Below are positions 26,579 through 35,188 of a stretch of DNA of 64,000 nucleotides, piece by piece. Each line of letters starts with the position of its first letter. The stretch's first letter is position 1. This stretch comes from Helicobacter sp. 11-8110 (lineage in GTDB: Bacteria > Campylobacterota > Campylobacteria > Campylobacterales > Helicobacteraceae): the NCBI RefSeq assembly GCF_003288905.1, contig NZ_NHYL01000004.1, forward strand, positions 1 to 64,000, in the 5' to 3' direction. The position numbers were made by a program, and so were the translations under genes. Below the pieces are notes generated by a model. That model saw only the letters and a program-made list of their open reading frames with translations. It was not told where the DNA came from and did no database searches.

Positions 26579-26601
26579 TTTGCGAATTTATTTTTCGCAA
26601 A
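26579..26601 (+). promoter_or_regulatory. Perfect 8-bp hairpin in the flaB 5-prime leader
   Basis: The arms TTTGCGAA (26579-26586) and TTCGCAAA (26594-26601) flank the seven-base loop TTTATTT. The right arm takes in the first A residues of the AAAGGA ribosome binding site at 26599-26604. Transcription should start near 26582-26583, so the mRNA would begin within or at this hairpin, which could affect stability or translation. Confidence 0.7.
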
Positions 26602-26610
26602 GGATGCATA

Positions 26611-28194
26611 ATGAGTTATAGGATATACACAAATGTTAATGCGCTAAACGCACACACTTCTGGTCTTGTAAATAACAGAAACATGTCAGAATCACTAGAA
26701 AAATTAAGCTCTGGTTTAAGAATCAATAAAGCCGCCGATGATGCTTCAGGAATGGCGATTGCCGATAGTCTCCGCTCTCAAGCTGCCGCATTGGGTCAAG
26801 CTACAAGAAACGCTAATGATGCTATTGGTATTATTCAAACAGCCGATAAAGCAATGGATGAACAAATCAAAATCTTAGACACAATCAAAACAAAAGCTAC
26901 TCAAGCCGCACAAGATGGTCAAACTACCACAACAAGAAACGCGTTACAAAGTGATATTTTAAGACTTATGGAAGAGCTTGATAATATCGCTAATACAACA
27001 AGCTTTAATGGTCAGCAAATGCTTTCAGGGTCCTTTACTAATAAAGAATTCCAAATTGGTGCTTATTCCAATACCACCGTTAAGGCTTCTATCCAACCAA
27101 CTAACTCTCATAAAATAGGACATGTTCGCTACGAAACAGGGGCTGAGATGTCCGTAAGTGCAGGATCAAGCAATCTTAATGAAGTAACTTTAAAATTTTT
27201 AAATACAGATGGAACCAATAACTACGCTATTGAATCAGTAAAAATCTCCACTTCAGCAGGAACAGGAATTGGTGCGTTAGCAGAAGCCATCAACAAAAAC
27301 TCCGATACTTTAGGAGTGAGGGCAACTTATAATGTAATGGGGCAAGGGGCTGGAGCGATTGCTTCAGGAACCATTAGGGGATTAGTCATTAATGGTATTG
27401 CCATTGGAGATGTGAATGATGTCCAAAAAAATGATTATGATGGAAGACTTATTAATGCTATTAATGCCCAAAAAGAAAGAACAGGAGTGCAAGCTTCTTT
27501 AAGTATTTCAGGAGCATTACAACTTACAAGCACAGATGGACGAGCGATTTCTGTCCAAGTAACAAGCGGTGCTGCTGTTCTTAATGGAGCTGGAACTGAT
27601 GGGACAACGCCACTCCAAGGTGGTTCTTTTGCTGGAGTTTCAGGCGCAACACACGCTATTGTAGGACGCTTGACTCTTATTCGCCTTAATGCAAGAGATA
27701 TTTTGGTATCTGGAACAAATTTCTCTCAAGTTGGCTTACACTCTGGTGCGACCAACATACAAAATGGATCAGGAATCGCACAATACACCGTGAATCTAAG
27801 AAGTGTTAATGGTGAATTTGATGCCAATGTTGCTTCTGCTATCGGGGCTAATGCCAATGCAGCTGTTGCTGTTGTTAATGCTAATGGAATTGGGGCTGGA
27901 GTAACAAGTTTAGAAGGTGCTATGGCGGTTATGGATATGGCACAATCCGCACAAGAACATTTGGACAAAATCCGTGCTGACCTTGGTTCTGTGCAACAAC
28001 AACTTGTCTCAACTATCAATAACATTACTGTAACGCAAGTGAATGTAAAATCCGCTGAATCACAAATCCGCGATACAGACTTTGCTGAAGAATCTGCAAA
28101 CTTCTCTAAAACCAACATTCTTGCACAATCAGGAAGTTTTGCAATGGCACAAGCCAACCAAGTTCAGCAAAATATTCTTAAACTTTTACAATAA
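26611..28194 (+). CDS. flaB: Flagellin FlaB
   Basis: This 527-residue flagellin is a filament subunit exported by the flagellar type III system. The N-terminal D0/D1 region ([30 protein letters not shown], split over residues about 29-60) and the C-terminal end ([17 protein letters not shown], ending QQNILKLLQ) are both intact. Sequence details through the first 170 residues ([36 protein letters not shown]) match H. pylori FlaB more closely than FlaA, as I remember them. The sigma-54 promoter at 26557 agrees. The central, Ala/Gly/Thr/Ser-rich part is the expected exposed and glycosylated region. AAAGGA precedes the ATG by about seven bases. The next gene downstream is a Maf protein. Confidence 0.95.
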   Translation: MSYRIYTNVNALNAHTSGLVNNRNMSESLEKLSSGLRINKAADDASGMAIADSLRSQAAALGQATRNANDAIGIIQTADKAMDEQIKILDTIKTKATQAAQDGQTTTTRNALQSDILRLMEELDNIANTTSFNGQQMLSGSFTNKEFQIGAYSNTTVKASIQPTNSHKIGHVRYETGAEMSVSAGSSNLNEVTLKFLNTDGTNNYAIESVKISTSAGTGIGALAEAINKNSDTLGVRATYNVMGQGAGAIASGTIRGLVINGIAIGDVNDVQKNDYDGRLINAINAQKERTGVQASLSISGALQLTSTDGRAISVQVTSGAAVLNGAGTDGTTPLQGGSFAGVSGATHAIVGRLTLIRLNARDILVSGTNFSQVGLHSGATNIQNGSGIAQYTVNLRSVNGEFDANVASAIGANANAAVAVVNANGIGAGVTSLEGAMAVMDMAQSAQEHLDKIRADLGSVQQQLVSTINNITVTQVNVKSAESQIRDTDFAEESANFSKTNILAQSGSFAMAQANQVQQNILKLLQ

Positions 28195-28248
28195 GTTCTT
28201 TAGCCTTTTTGGCTTTAGACTTTTTAAATCCACACTTCAAGGAATCCT

Positions 28249-30177
28249 ATGTCAGATGCTCTTAACCCAAGACTTGAGAAAAATCTCAAGGCGCTCTATC
28301 AAAAAAATCCACTTTTAGCTGCACAACTTAAAATTCTAGAACCAAATAAAAAATATGAAGTGTATATCGGAAACGATCCGCTAAATATTAATATTTACGA
28401 CAAAGAAAACAAAGTGGCACTTTTCTCCAAAGAACCCTTAGCAGAAATCACTCAAAAAATTAAAGAATTTGAACCTTATAGGCTTTATCCTTTTTTTTAT
28501 TTTTTTGGAATGGGAAATGGAATTTTTTATAAATACCTTTCTAGCAATCCCGATCTAAAAAAACTCTTTATTTTTGAACCTGAATTAGAACTCATTTATA
28601 TTGCGCTAAATTTTGTAGATTTCGAACAAGAAATTCTAGAAGAAAAAATTTTAATTTTTTGGACTAAAACAATTAGTTTTGGACAACTTGATCAATACCT
28701 TGTTAAAGAAGGTCAATGGATTTATTCTAGAATCTACAATCTTCATATTTATAACAATTATTATGGTAAATACACAGAGGAATGCCTTGATTTAAATGCA
28801 ATTCTAACAAGAAGTTTGGAGCATCATGTTATTGCAGTTGGCAATGATTCAACAGATGCTTTAATCGGTCTAGAACATCATCTTTTAAACCTTCCAGAGC
28901 TTATCACCACTCCAAGTTTTAAAGAATTAATTTCTAATGCAAAAACAACAGACACAGCCGTGATTGTCTCCACGGGACCTTCTTTACACAAGCAAATTCC
29001 ACTATTAAAAGAATATGCACCCTATATTACAATTATCTCTGTTGATGCATCTTTCCCAATTCTTACCAAACATGGAATAAAACCCGATATTGTTGCAACA
29101 CTAGAGCGCGTAGAACCCACTGCAGATTTTTTCATCAAAACACCAAAAGAAGCGCAAAAAGGCGTTATTTTTGCCCTTACAAGCATTGTGCATAAAGCCA
29201 CAACTAACGCGATTACACAAGGCATCAAGTCTTTTAGTATGCGCCCATTTGGTTATACTCGTTTCTTTGATTTACAAGATTATGGTTATGCTGGGATTGG
29301 AATGAGTGCTGCTAATATGGCATATGAAATTATTGCGCATTCACGCTTTAAGCGATGTATTTTTATTGGTCAAGATCTTGCATTTTCTAAAGATGGAAAA
29401 ACCCACTCCAAAGATGCGATTTTTGGAGAAACAGAATCTCAATACAAGCAAAAAGAAAATATAACAGAGAAGCTTATGGTGCCTGCTTATGGTGGAGATG
29501 GAGTTGTAGAAACCACTTCAGTGTGGAAAATGTTTTTAAATTTCTTTGAAAAAGACATTGCTGAAACGCCCTATGAAATGGAAGTAATCAATTCAACAGA
29601 AGGGGGTGCAAGAATTGCTGGGACAAAAGAGATTCCATTCCTAGAAGCCCTACAATCACTTTCTAAAACAAAAAAGAAGGCAATCAAACTCACCCCTCCT
29701 AGCAAAGAGCAAATTAAAGCAAACCAAAAACATATTCAATCTAAAGTAAAAGATTTTTTGGATTATGGTTATAAAAAGAAAAAGATGGTAGAAAAAACTT
29801 TTCTAAAAGTTGTCAAAATGACAGAAGAGCTAGAGCACTTAAACAAAGAAAACAAATTAGAAAAAATCAATTTCAAAAAAATGGATAAGATTCTTGAAGA
29901 AATTGACGATATTAAGCTTTTCTTTCAGGAAGATATTTTTATTAAAGTTTTTTCTGATGCTGTGCAATCTTATATCGTGCATCAAGAATTAGAATTTGCA
30001 AAAATAGCTGTGCGTCCTGTAAAAACACTCATTGAAAAACAAGTCAAACAGATTGATTGGCTTTATGCACATAAATTTTGGCTTTTTTCATTAGCAGGAG
30101 GAATGGATGCAACCTTAGAAGTCGCTAAACGAGCAACGAAACAATGGATGAAACTCCCTGCTAAATACAATCAATAA
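28249..30177 (+). CDS. Motility accessory factor Maf, DUF115 family (probable flagellin glycosyltransferase)
   Basis: This 642-residue Maf/DUF115 protein belongs to the family thought to transfer nonulosonic acid to flagellin before export. The central 6-hydroxymethylpterin-pyrophosphokinase-like (MAF_flag10) domain is recognisable by TAVIVSTGPSLHKQIPLLKEY near residue 243, then ISVDASFPILTKHGIKPDIVATLE, and later KRCIFIGQDLAFSKDGKTHS. The C-terminal 150 residues are lysine-rich and helical. AAGGA precedes the ATG. It lies 54 bases after flaB, the same order as in H. pylori. No terminator of convincing strength separates them, so cotranscription is possible. A perfect inverted repeat follows the stop. 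Confidence 0.92.
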   Translation: MSDALNPRLEKNLKALYQKNPLLAAQLKILEPNKKYEVYIGNDPLNINIYDKENKVALFSKEPLAEITQKIKEFEPYRLYPFFYFFGMGNGIFYKYLSSNPDLKKLFIFEPELELIYIALNFVDFEQEILEEKILIFWTKTISFGQLDQYLVKEGQWIYSRIYNLHIYNNYYGKYTEECLDLNAILTRSLEHHVIAVGNDSTDALIGLEHHLLNLPELITTPSFKELISNAKTTDTAVIVSTGPSLHKQIPLLKEYAPYITIISVDASFPILTKHGIKPDIVATLERVEPTADFFIKTPKEAQKGVIFALTSIVHKATTNAITQGIKSFSMRPFGYTRFFDLQDYGYAGIGMSAANMAYEIIAHSRFKRCIFIGQDLAFSKDGKTHSKDAIFGETESQYKQKENITEKLMVPAYGGDGVVETTSVWKMFLNFFEKDIAETPYEMEVINSTEGGARIAGTKEIPFLEALQSLSKTKKKAIKLTPPSKEQIKANQKHIQSKVKDFLDYGYKKKKMVEKTFLKVVKMTEELEHLNKENKLEKINFKKMDKILEEIDDIKLFFQEDIFIKVFSDAVQSYIVHQELEFAKIAVRPVKTLIEKQVKQIDWLYAHKFWLFSLAGGMDATLEVAKRATKQWMKLPAKYNQ

Positions 30178-30184
30178 CCACAAA

Positions 30185-30214
30185 TAATCACTCCCAATCT
30201 AATGGGAGTGATTA
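30185..30214. terminator. Perfect 12-bp inverted repeat between convergent genes
   Basis: The arms TAATCACTCCCA (30185-30196) and TGGGAGTGATTA (30203-30214) flank a six-base loop. It starts eight bases after the maf stop and ends where the convergent small gene stops (30215). It has no long T run on either side, but position and symmetry suggest a bidirectional terminator. Confidence 0.75.
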
Positions 30215-30447
30215 CTACTTTGTTGCCTCATCAAGCTTTTTATTAGCTGTTTCTTTGGTAGCTTTAATTGTTTTTTCTTTAGCCTCTTCTGCGATTTCAT
30301 CTCCACTTTTTCCCGATAAAAACCCACTAATCGCTCCAAAACCTATATCTATTGCCTTCTTTGTAATATCATTAGTAAGTTCATCATCAGCCGCAAAGCA
30401 AAAATTAGCAAACAGAGCAAATAGTGCTACGATAAATATTTTTTCAT
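30215..30447 (-). pseudogene. Small secreted protein gene with a one-base frameshift after the start codon
   Basis: Read upstream from the TAG at 30215, the minus strand encodes about 75 good codons. They give IFIVALFALFANFCFA followed by ADDELTNDITKKAIDIG and a Lys/Glu/Thr-rich tail, which is a signal peptide and a short mature protein. The only plausible start, ATG at 30447 with an AAGG site upstream, is out of frame: ATG is followed by six A where seven are needed for Met-Lys-Lys-Ile. In the current frame it stops after six codons. This may be a real mutation, an A-tract switch or a sequencing error. It is divergent from the XRE regulator and ends at the inverted repeat. Function unknown. 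Confidence 0.65.
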
Positions 30448-30468
30448 TTTTTCAACCTTTTCATAATT

Positions 30469-30482
30469 TATCCTATAGGATA
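30469..30482. promoter_or_regulatory. Palindromic operator candidate 1
   Basis: TATCCTATAGGATA is a perfect 14-base palindrome between the broken secreted-protein gene and the XRE-type regulator. The core ATCC-N4-GGAT recurs at 30526-30537. The location suits binding by the adjacent HTH protein (inference). Confidence 0.6.
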
Positions 30483-30525
30483 TAGAATTTAGGATTATAA
30501 CATTGTAAATTTTAAGTATAAATTA

Positions 30526-30537
30526 ATCCTATGGGAT
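30526..30537. promoter_or_regulatory. Palindromic operator candidate 2, overlapping the regulator's ribosome binding site
   Basis: ATCC-TATG-GGAT repeats the half-sites of the 30469-30482 palindrome. It ends eight bases before the regulator ATG at 30546 and includes its only SD-like GGGA. Occupancy would block expression of the regulator, a usual autoregulatory layout. Confidence 0.55.
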
Positions 30538-30545
30538 AAATCACA

Positions 30546-30803
30546 ATGAATAATCATTTTGGTAATACAACAGAAGAAGAAATTCTAAATTTTTATCAAA
30601 ACATCTCTAAGATTGTGAGAAATGTGCGACAGAAAAAAGGAATTTCACAGCTAGATTTAGCACTTGAAATAGGCATTAAATCTATCGCTTTCTATTCAAA
30701 TTGCGAAAGTTGTCGTTACGGAAAACATTTTAATTTAGAGCATCTATACAAAATATCAAAAGCATTAGATGTAGACATTTGCAGCTTTTTTAAATACACA
30801 TAG
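30546..30803 (+). CDS. XRE-type helix-turn-helix regulator
   Basis: This 85-residue protein has a Cro/C1-type HTH from about residue 19: IVRNVRQKKGISQLDLALEIGI, then an irregular recognition region (FYSNCESCRYGKHFNLEHL) and KISKALDVDICSFF, the usual C-terminal helix of HTH_3 domains. It has no effector domain. The spacing fits a small phage-type or toxin-antitoxin-type repressor, but no partner toxin is seen; the divergent neighbour is a broken secreted-protein gene. Two ATCC-N4-GGAT sites in the intergenic region are likely binding sites. Confidence 0.75.
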   Translation: MNNHFGNTTEEEILNFYQNISKIVRNVRQKKGISQLDLALEIGIKSIAFYSNCESCRYGKHFNLEHLYKISKALDVDICSFFKYT

Positions 30804-30991
30804 TTTTATATGCTGCCAATTTAAATCAAGCTTTATTTTAGCTTCTATCATTCATTACTTCGAGTAAATGCAACCAAAATCTCGAAAAAATAAACCCAAA
30901 TCCATAATATAATCAAGATTTTAATTAAACACGAAAAAATAATAATTTAAATTCTAAGAATTTATCTAAGAGTCCAAAAGTAGAAAATTTT

Positions 30992-31016
30992 AAAATAGGC
31001 TCAAAAAGCCTATTTT
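30992..31016 (-). terminator. Rho-independent terminator of cstA
   Basis: A perfect 10-bp stem, AAAATAGGCT (30992-31001) and AGCCTATTTT (31007-31016), has the five-base loop CAAAA. It lies two bases beyond the cstA stop and is followed on the minus strand by further A/T-rich sequence. Confidence 0.85.
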
Positions 31017-31018
31017 AT

Positions 31019-33133
31019 TTAGTGTGCTACCACTTTACCTTCATAATCGCTAGCATTAAGGTAAGGTGATTCGGCAAGTGGAATATCATTTTCTCCCCTA
31101 CTACATTTCCAACAAATGCGAATTGTTTGCAATAGCACCAAACAAGTTACTATCATAAAGAATGCACATAACCCTGCATTAATTAGATTATTAGTAGCAA
31201 TGGTGGCAAATTTTTCTGCCAATTCTACATTAGTTTCAATTGCGGCTTTTGCACTATTGATTTGCCAAAGCGCAATGTGGCTAACTGAATCATGAATCTT
31301 CTCACCATTAGCAGGAAGCAACTTTAAGATACCTGCATAAAGAGTTGAAACCAAAACCCAAACCGCAGGAATAATAGCAACCCAAGCTTGTTTGCCTCGA
31401 CCCATTTTGAATAAAACCGCAATTACAAGCAAAAGCGCCATACCTGCTAACATTTGATTGGAGACTCCAAAAAGCGTCCAAAGCGATTTGATTCCACCTT
31501 GCGGATCTGTTACGCCTTGATAAAGAATATAACCCCAAGCTACAACACAAATTAAAGTTGCAACAACCCCCCAAAATATCGAATGAATATTTCCTATTGG
31601 CTTATAAACATTTCCTAAAATATCTTGCACCATAAATCTTCCTGCTCTAGTCCCTGCATCAACAGCAGTAAGAATAAAAAGTGCTTCAAACAAAATAGCA
31701 AAATGATACCAAAATGCAATAGAACCCTGATTAAACAAAGGTATTTTAGAAACAATCATTGCTAATCCAATTGCAAAAGTAGGTGCCCCACCTGTGCGGC
31801 TCAACACACTATTTTCTCCAATACTCTCAGCCATTCCCAAGATTTCTTGAGGCGTGATAACAAATCCAAAATTACTAATTGTTTGTGCCGCTACACTTGC
31901 AGCTTGCGCCACATCTGAAATCCCAGTTGTTCCAAGTCCTGCAGGAGCAACATTGATGGCAAAATATAAACCTGGAGTTAAAATACAAGCTGCAATCAAA
32001 GCCATGATAGCAACTGCTGATTCCATAATCATAGAACCATATCCAACCATTCTAGCATGAGATTCTTTTTCAAGCATTTTTGGTGTAGTCCCACTTGAAA
32101 TCAATGCATGGAATCCACTAATGGCTCCACAAGCGATGGTGATAAACAAGAAAGGGAAAAACTGACCACTAAAAACAGGACCACTTCCATCAATAAATTT
32201 TGTAATACTAGGAAATTGCACATCTGGTCTTACAATTAAGATTCCAAGTCCCATAAGCACAATAACACCAATTTTTAAAAATGTGCTCAAATAATCTCTA
32301 GGTGCAAGCAAAAACCAAACAGGCAAAATTGCAGCAACAAAACCATACGCAATCATTATATAAGTTAATGTAACAGGACTTAAAGTAAAAACAGAAGCTA
32401 AGAATTCATTTTCTGCCACTACACTTCCATAATACAATGCCAAAATCAATAAAATAAACCCTATAATACTTGCTTCACCAATCTTACCAGGACGCAAAAA
32501 TCGCATATGTAGCCCCATATAAATGGCAATAGGAATTGTCATTGCAATTGTAAAAAGCCCCCAAGGAGATTCTGCTAACGCATTAACTACAACAAGAGCC
32601 AAAATTGCAATAATTAGCATCATAATACCTAAAATCCCTATCATCGCAATACTTCCTACGCCCTTACCAAGCTCTAGTTTAATCATCTCTCCTAAACTTT
32701 TACCATTTCTGCGTGTAGAGATAAATAGCACGGTAAAGTCATGCACAGCCCCTGCTAAAACAACTCCAACAACAATCCAAATCATACCAGGTAAATAACC
32801 CATTTGTGCAGCAAGAATTGGACCTACAAGTGGACCTGCCCCAGCAATTGCGGCAAAATGATGACCAAAAAGAACGATTTTATTTGTTGGAACAAAATCT
32901 CTACCATCATTCATACTTAAAGCAGGTGTTGCACGATTATCATCAAGTCCAAGCACCTTTGTGGCAATATACTTGGAATAAAACCGATATCCAATAGCAT
33001 AAATACAAACAGCCGCTACAACAATCCATACAGCTGAGATTTGCTCACCTCTATGTAATGCCAAAACTCCAAAGCCCCATGCACCAATAAATGCAACGAT
33101 AGCCCAAAGTAATAAACCTAAAAGCTTATTCAT
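31019..33133 (-). CDS. cstA: Carbon starvation protein A, CstA family transporter
   Basis: This 704-residue inner-membrane protein has many hydrophobic segments (roughly 16-18 from visual inspection). Two conserved parts of the CstA family are present: the N-terminal domain, with PLVGPILAAQMGYLPGMIWIVVG and AGAVHDFTVLFISTRRNGKSLGEM, and the C-terminal DUF4161-like end. In Campylobacter and E. coli CstA proteins take up peptides or pyruvate under nutrient limitation; the substrate here is not proven. AAGGA precedes the ATG and a TAGAAT -10 candidate lies about 36 bases upstream. It is monocistronic, closed by a strong terminator. Confidence 0.93.
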   Translation of the reverse strand: MNKLLGLLLWAIVAFIGAWGFGVLALHRGEQISAVWIVVAAVCIYAIGYRFYSKYIATKVLGLDDNRATPALSMNDGRDFVPTNKIVLFGHHFAAIAGAGPLVGPILAAQMGYLPGMIWIVVGVVLAGAVHDFTVLFISTRRNGKSLGEMIKLELGKGVGSIAMIGILGIMMLIIAILALVVVNALAESPWGLFTIAMTIPIAIYMGLHMRFLRPGKIGEASIIGFILLILALYYGSVVAENEFLASVFTLSPVTLTYIMIAYGFVAAILPVWFLLAPRDYLSTFLKIGVIVLMGLGILIVRPDVQFPSITKFIDGSGPVFSGQFFPFLFITIACGAISGFHALISSGTTPKMLEKESHARMVGYGSMIMESAVAIMALIAACILTPGLYFAINVAPAGLGTTGISDVAQAASVAAQTISNFGFVITPQEILGMAESIGENSVLSRTGGAPTFAIGLAMIVSKIPLFNQGSIAFWYHFAILFEALFILTAVDAGTRAGRFMVQDILGNVYKPIGNIHSIFWGVVATLICVVAWGYILYQGVTDPQGGIKSLWTLFGVSNQMLAGMALLLVIAVLFKMGRGKQAWVAIIPAVWVLVSTLYAGILKLLPANGEKIHDSVSHIALWQINSAKAAIETNVELAEKFATIATNNLINAGLCAFFMIVTCLVLLQTIRICWKCSRGENDIPLAESPYLNASDYEGKVVAH

Positions 33134-33434
33134 TAATCATCCTTTAAAAAAATAATGACGTGCATATTATTCTATATTTCTCTACAAAATTACACAAAGA
33201 AATAAAAAAGAATTATTATTTTAGGCTTTTTTTAAAAAAAATGTTTAATTTTTACTCATATACTCTAAGTTCATAAGTCTATCGCCAAACAATTATCTTA
33301 AATTCGTTGCCTTTTGCCAAAAATTAACTTTTAAAATACTCAATTAAAAAAATAAGCAACATAAAGAAGTGGGACTAGAAAGATTCTACAAATAGACCAT
33401 AAAAAATAAAGAGATTAAAAAAAATGTAAGTATG
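33134..33434. other. Gene-free stretch between cstA and tRNA-Leu
   Basis: This is about 300 bases of very AT-rich sequence. I see the cstA promoter candidate near its left end and an A8 run at 33417-33424 (T8 for the minus-strand tRNA transcript), which may help end tRNA transcription. I see no coding potential, repeat array or other RNA in it. Confidence 0.6.
33169..33174 (-). promoter_or_regulatory. Candidate -10 box of cstA
   Basis: TAGAAT on the minus strand lies in ATATAGAATAATAT. A start about seven bases downstream would give a leader of roughly 30 bases to the cstA ATG. No -35 box is evident, as is usual for epsilonproteobacteria. Confidence 0.4.
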
Positions 33435-33521
33435 TGGTGCCGAGGGTCGGAATCGAACCGACACGGGGTTGCCCCCACCAGATTTTGAGTCTGGCGCGTC
33501 TACCAATTTCACCACCCCGGC
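33435..33521 (-). tRNA. tRNA-Leu (anticodon CAA)
   Basis: This is an 87-base class II tRNA with encoded CCA. The acceptor stem begins GCCGGGG at 33521. The D region has TTGGTAGAC and the anticodon arm is CCAGA / CTCAAAA / TCTGG, giving CAA, which reads UUG. A long variable arm (GTGGGGGCAACCCCGT region) and the T arm GGTTCGATTCC follow, with the 3-prime CCA at 33437-33435. It lies between serA and cstA on the same strand. Confidence 0.95.
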
Positions 33522-33570
33522 TCTTGTTGGAACTGGAATTATTACCAAAATTAGCTCAAATTTTACTTAA

Positions 33571-33590
33571 TTCCTCCAAAAAAGGAGGAA
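33571..33590 (-). terminator. Hairpin after serA
   Basis: The arms TTCCTCC (33571-33577) and GGAGGAA (33584-33590) form a perfect 7-bp stem with a six-base loop, three bases beyond the serA stop. The T run after it is weak, so some readthrough into tRNA-Leu is possible. Confidence 0.55.
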
Positions 33591-33592
33591 AA

Positions 33593-35176
33593 TTATAGAA
33601 CAACATATCTAATAGATAAACAAGCTTCAATAGCAGAAAGTTCTTTTATAACTTCATTAGAAACTTCATCATCGACAAGAATCACAGCCAAAGCTTCTTT
33701 ACCATATCGCCCAAGTCTAAAGTCTGCAATATTAATATTATATTTCGCCAAAGTTGTCCCAACAAAACCAATGACCCCTGGAGTATCATTGTTTCTAAAG
33801 AGAATCATACGCCCCCTTGGTGCAATATCAAGCTCAAAATGATTGATTTCTACAATTTTTGGCGTATTTTCATTAAACACAGTTCCAGAAACACTAAATT
33901 CTCCCTCTTGAGTTAGCAGGGTTAGCCTAATTTGATTTCTATAAACATTTTGCAGTGTTTTAACTTCAAGTGCAATCTCTACCCCTCGCTCTTTTGCCAC
34001 ATAAGGAGCATTAACATAATTAACTTTATCTCCAATGGTTGCATTTAAAATACCAACTAACGCGAAAGTAGAAAGCGAAGATAAATATTCACTAATCTCT
34101 CCTTGTGCTTCAAGTTTAATGGATCGAATCTCGTTTTTATTAACCTGAATTGCAAAAAATGCCATTTTTTGAACTAATTCCAAATAAGCCTTCATAAAAT
34201 CTGGTAATTCAGTTTCCTTAATAGGCAGATTCAAAGCATTAGGAAAACTAGAGCCTCTTGCTGATTCAAGTGCTGCTTCTGCAGCCTCAATAGCAATTTT
34301 TTCTTGGGATTCAAGCGTATTAGCTCCAATATGTGGAGTTACATAGATATTTGATAAATCTAGTAATTTATTAGAAGTGGCAGGTTCTTTTGTAAAAACA
34401 TCAATTCCTGCCCATCTTACTTTACCACTCTCTAAAGCTTCAAAAAGAGCATCTTCATTATACAAGCCACCTCTAGCGCAATTAATCAAAATAACGCCAT
34501 CTTTCATTTTAGCGATTTGTTCTTTATTGATAATATTGATGGTTTCTTTATTTTTTGGAGTATGAATCGTAATAATATCACAAGCTAAAATTTCATTAAA
34601 ATCTTTTGTATAAGCGATTCCTAAATCTGTAGCCTTTGCTGGATTAATATAAGGATCGTATGCAATCACTTCCATTTCAAAAGCTTTCATGCGCTTTCCA
34701 ACACGACTCCCAATATTACCAAAACCAATAATCCCAAGCTTTTTACCTTTTAACTCCGTGCCATACCAATCTTCACGCTTCCATACTCGATCAGCTTTAA
34801 GTTGCGCATTAGCTCCTGGAAAATTTCTAATAGCGCTCAAAATGTGCGCACAAGTTAATTCCACTGCAGCAATAGTATTTGCCGTTGGAACATTCATCAC
34901 TACCACACCACGCTTACTAGAAGCTTCAATATCCACATTATCTACACCTACTCCAGCACGAACAACTGCTCTAAGTTTGGTAGCCATTGATAAAAATGAT
35001 TCATCAACATCTGTAGAACTCCTTGTAATAGCCACATCCGCTTTATGAAGCTCTTTTTTTAATTCATCTTTTGGTAAGCTTGCAAGATTTAACACTTCAA
35101 CATCCGTTGCCTTCTCTAGCAAATCCAAACCGCTTTGATGAATATGATCACAAACTATGATTGTAAATTTAGACAT
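33593..35176 (-). CDS. serA: D-3-phosphoglycerate dehydrogenase
   Basis: This 527-residue enzyme catalyses the first step of serine synthesis, oxidation of 3-phosphoglycerate to 3-phosphohydroxypyruvate with NAD. The sequence shows the NAD fold GIIGFGNIGSRVGKRM near residue 146, INCARGGLYNEDAL near 231, the catalytic His in VTPHIGANT near 283, an intervening domain typical of long SerA, and a C-terminal ACT domain (GVIGFVGTTLAKYNINIADFRLGR, split across about 455-478). Length is that of the three-domain class. A good AAGGAG precedes the ATG. The next gene upstream is a small membrane protein, as in H. pylori. Confidence 0.95.
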   Translation of the reverse strand: MSKFTIIVCDHIHQSGLDLLEKATDVEVLNLASLPKDELKKELHKADVAITRSSTDVDESFLSMATKLRAVVRAGVGVDNVDIEASSKRGVVVMNVPTANTIAAVELTCAHILSAIRNFPGANAQLKADRVWKREDWYGTELKGKKLGIIGFGNIGSRVGKRMKAFEMEVIAYDPYINPAKATDLGIAYTKDFNEILACDIITIHTPKNKETINIINKEQIAKMKDGVILINCARGGLYNEDALFEALESGKVRWAGIDVFTKEPATSNKLLDLSNIYVTPHIGANTLESQEKIAIEAAEAALESARGSSFPNALNLPIKETELPDFMKAYLELVQKMAFFAIQVNKNEIRSIKLEAQGEISEYLSSLSTFALVGILNATIGDKVNYVNAPYVAKERGVEIALEVKTLQNVYRNQIRLTLLTQEGEFSVSGTVFNENTPKIVEINHFELDIAPRGRMILFRNNDTPGVIGFVGTTLAKYNINIADFRLGRYGKEALAVILVDDEVSNEVIKELSAIEACLSIRYVVL

Positions 35177-35188
35177 CTTAACTCCTTT

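Noticed and set aside
27726-28157. Long minus-strand ORF inside flaB
   Set aside because: It is antisense to the conserved flagellin C-terminus, with no ribosome binding site or recognisable domain.
28198-28225. Possible terminator between flaB and maf (AGCC / GGCT)
   Set aside because: The stem is only four base pairs with a T loop and no clear T run directly after it, so I do not call it.
28491-28506. T8 and T7 runs early in maf as a possible phase-variation tract
   Set aside because: The runs encode ordinary Phe/Tyr codons and are interrupted. Such short T runs are common in this AT-rich genome and the gene is intact.
30255-30485. Plus-strand ORF with hydrophobic N-terminus opposite the broken secreted-protein gene
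   Set aside because: It has no ribosome binding site and is antisense to a frame with a signal peptide and good codon use. I read it as a shadow.
31567-31572. C6 run in cstA, and a similar one at 1851-1856
   Set aside because: Six bases is too short to expect frequent slippage, and both genes are intact.
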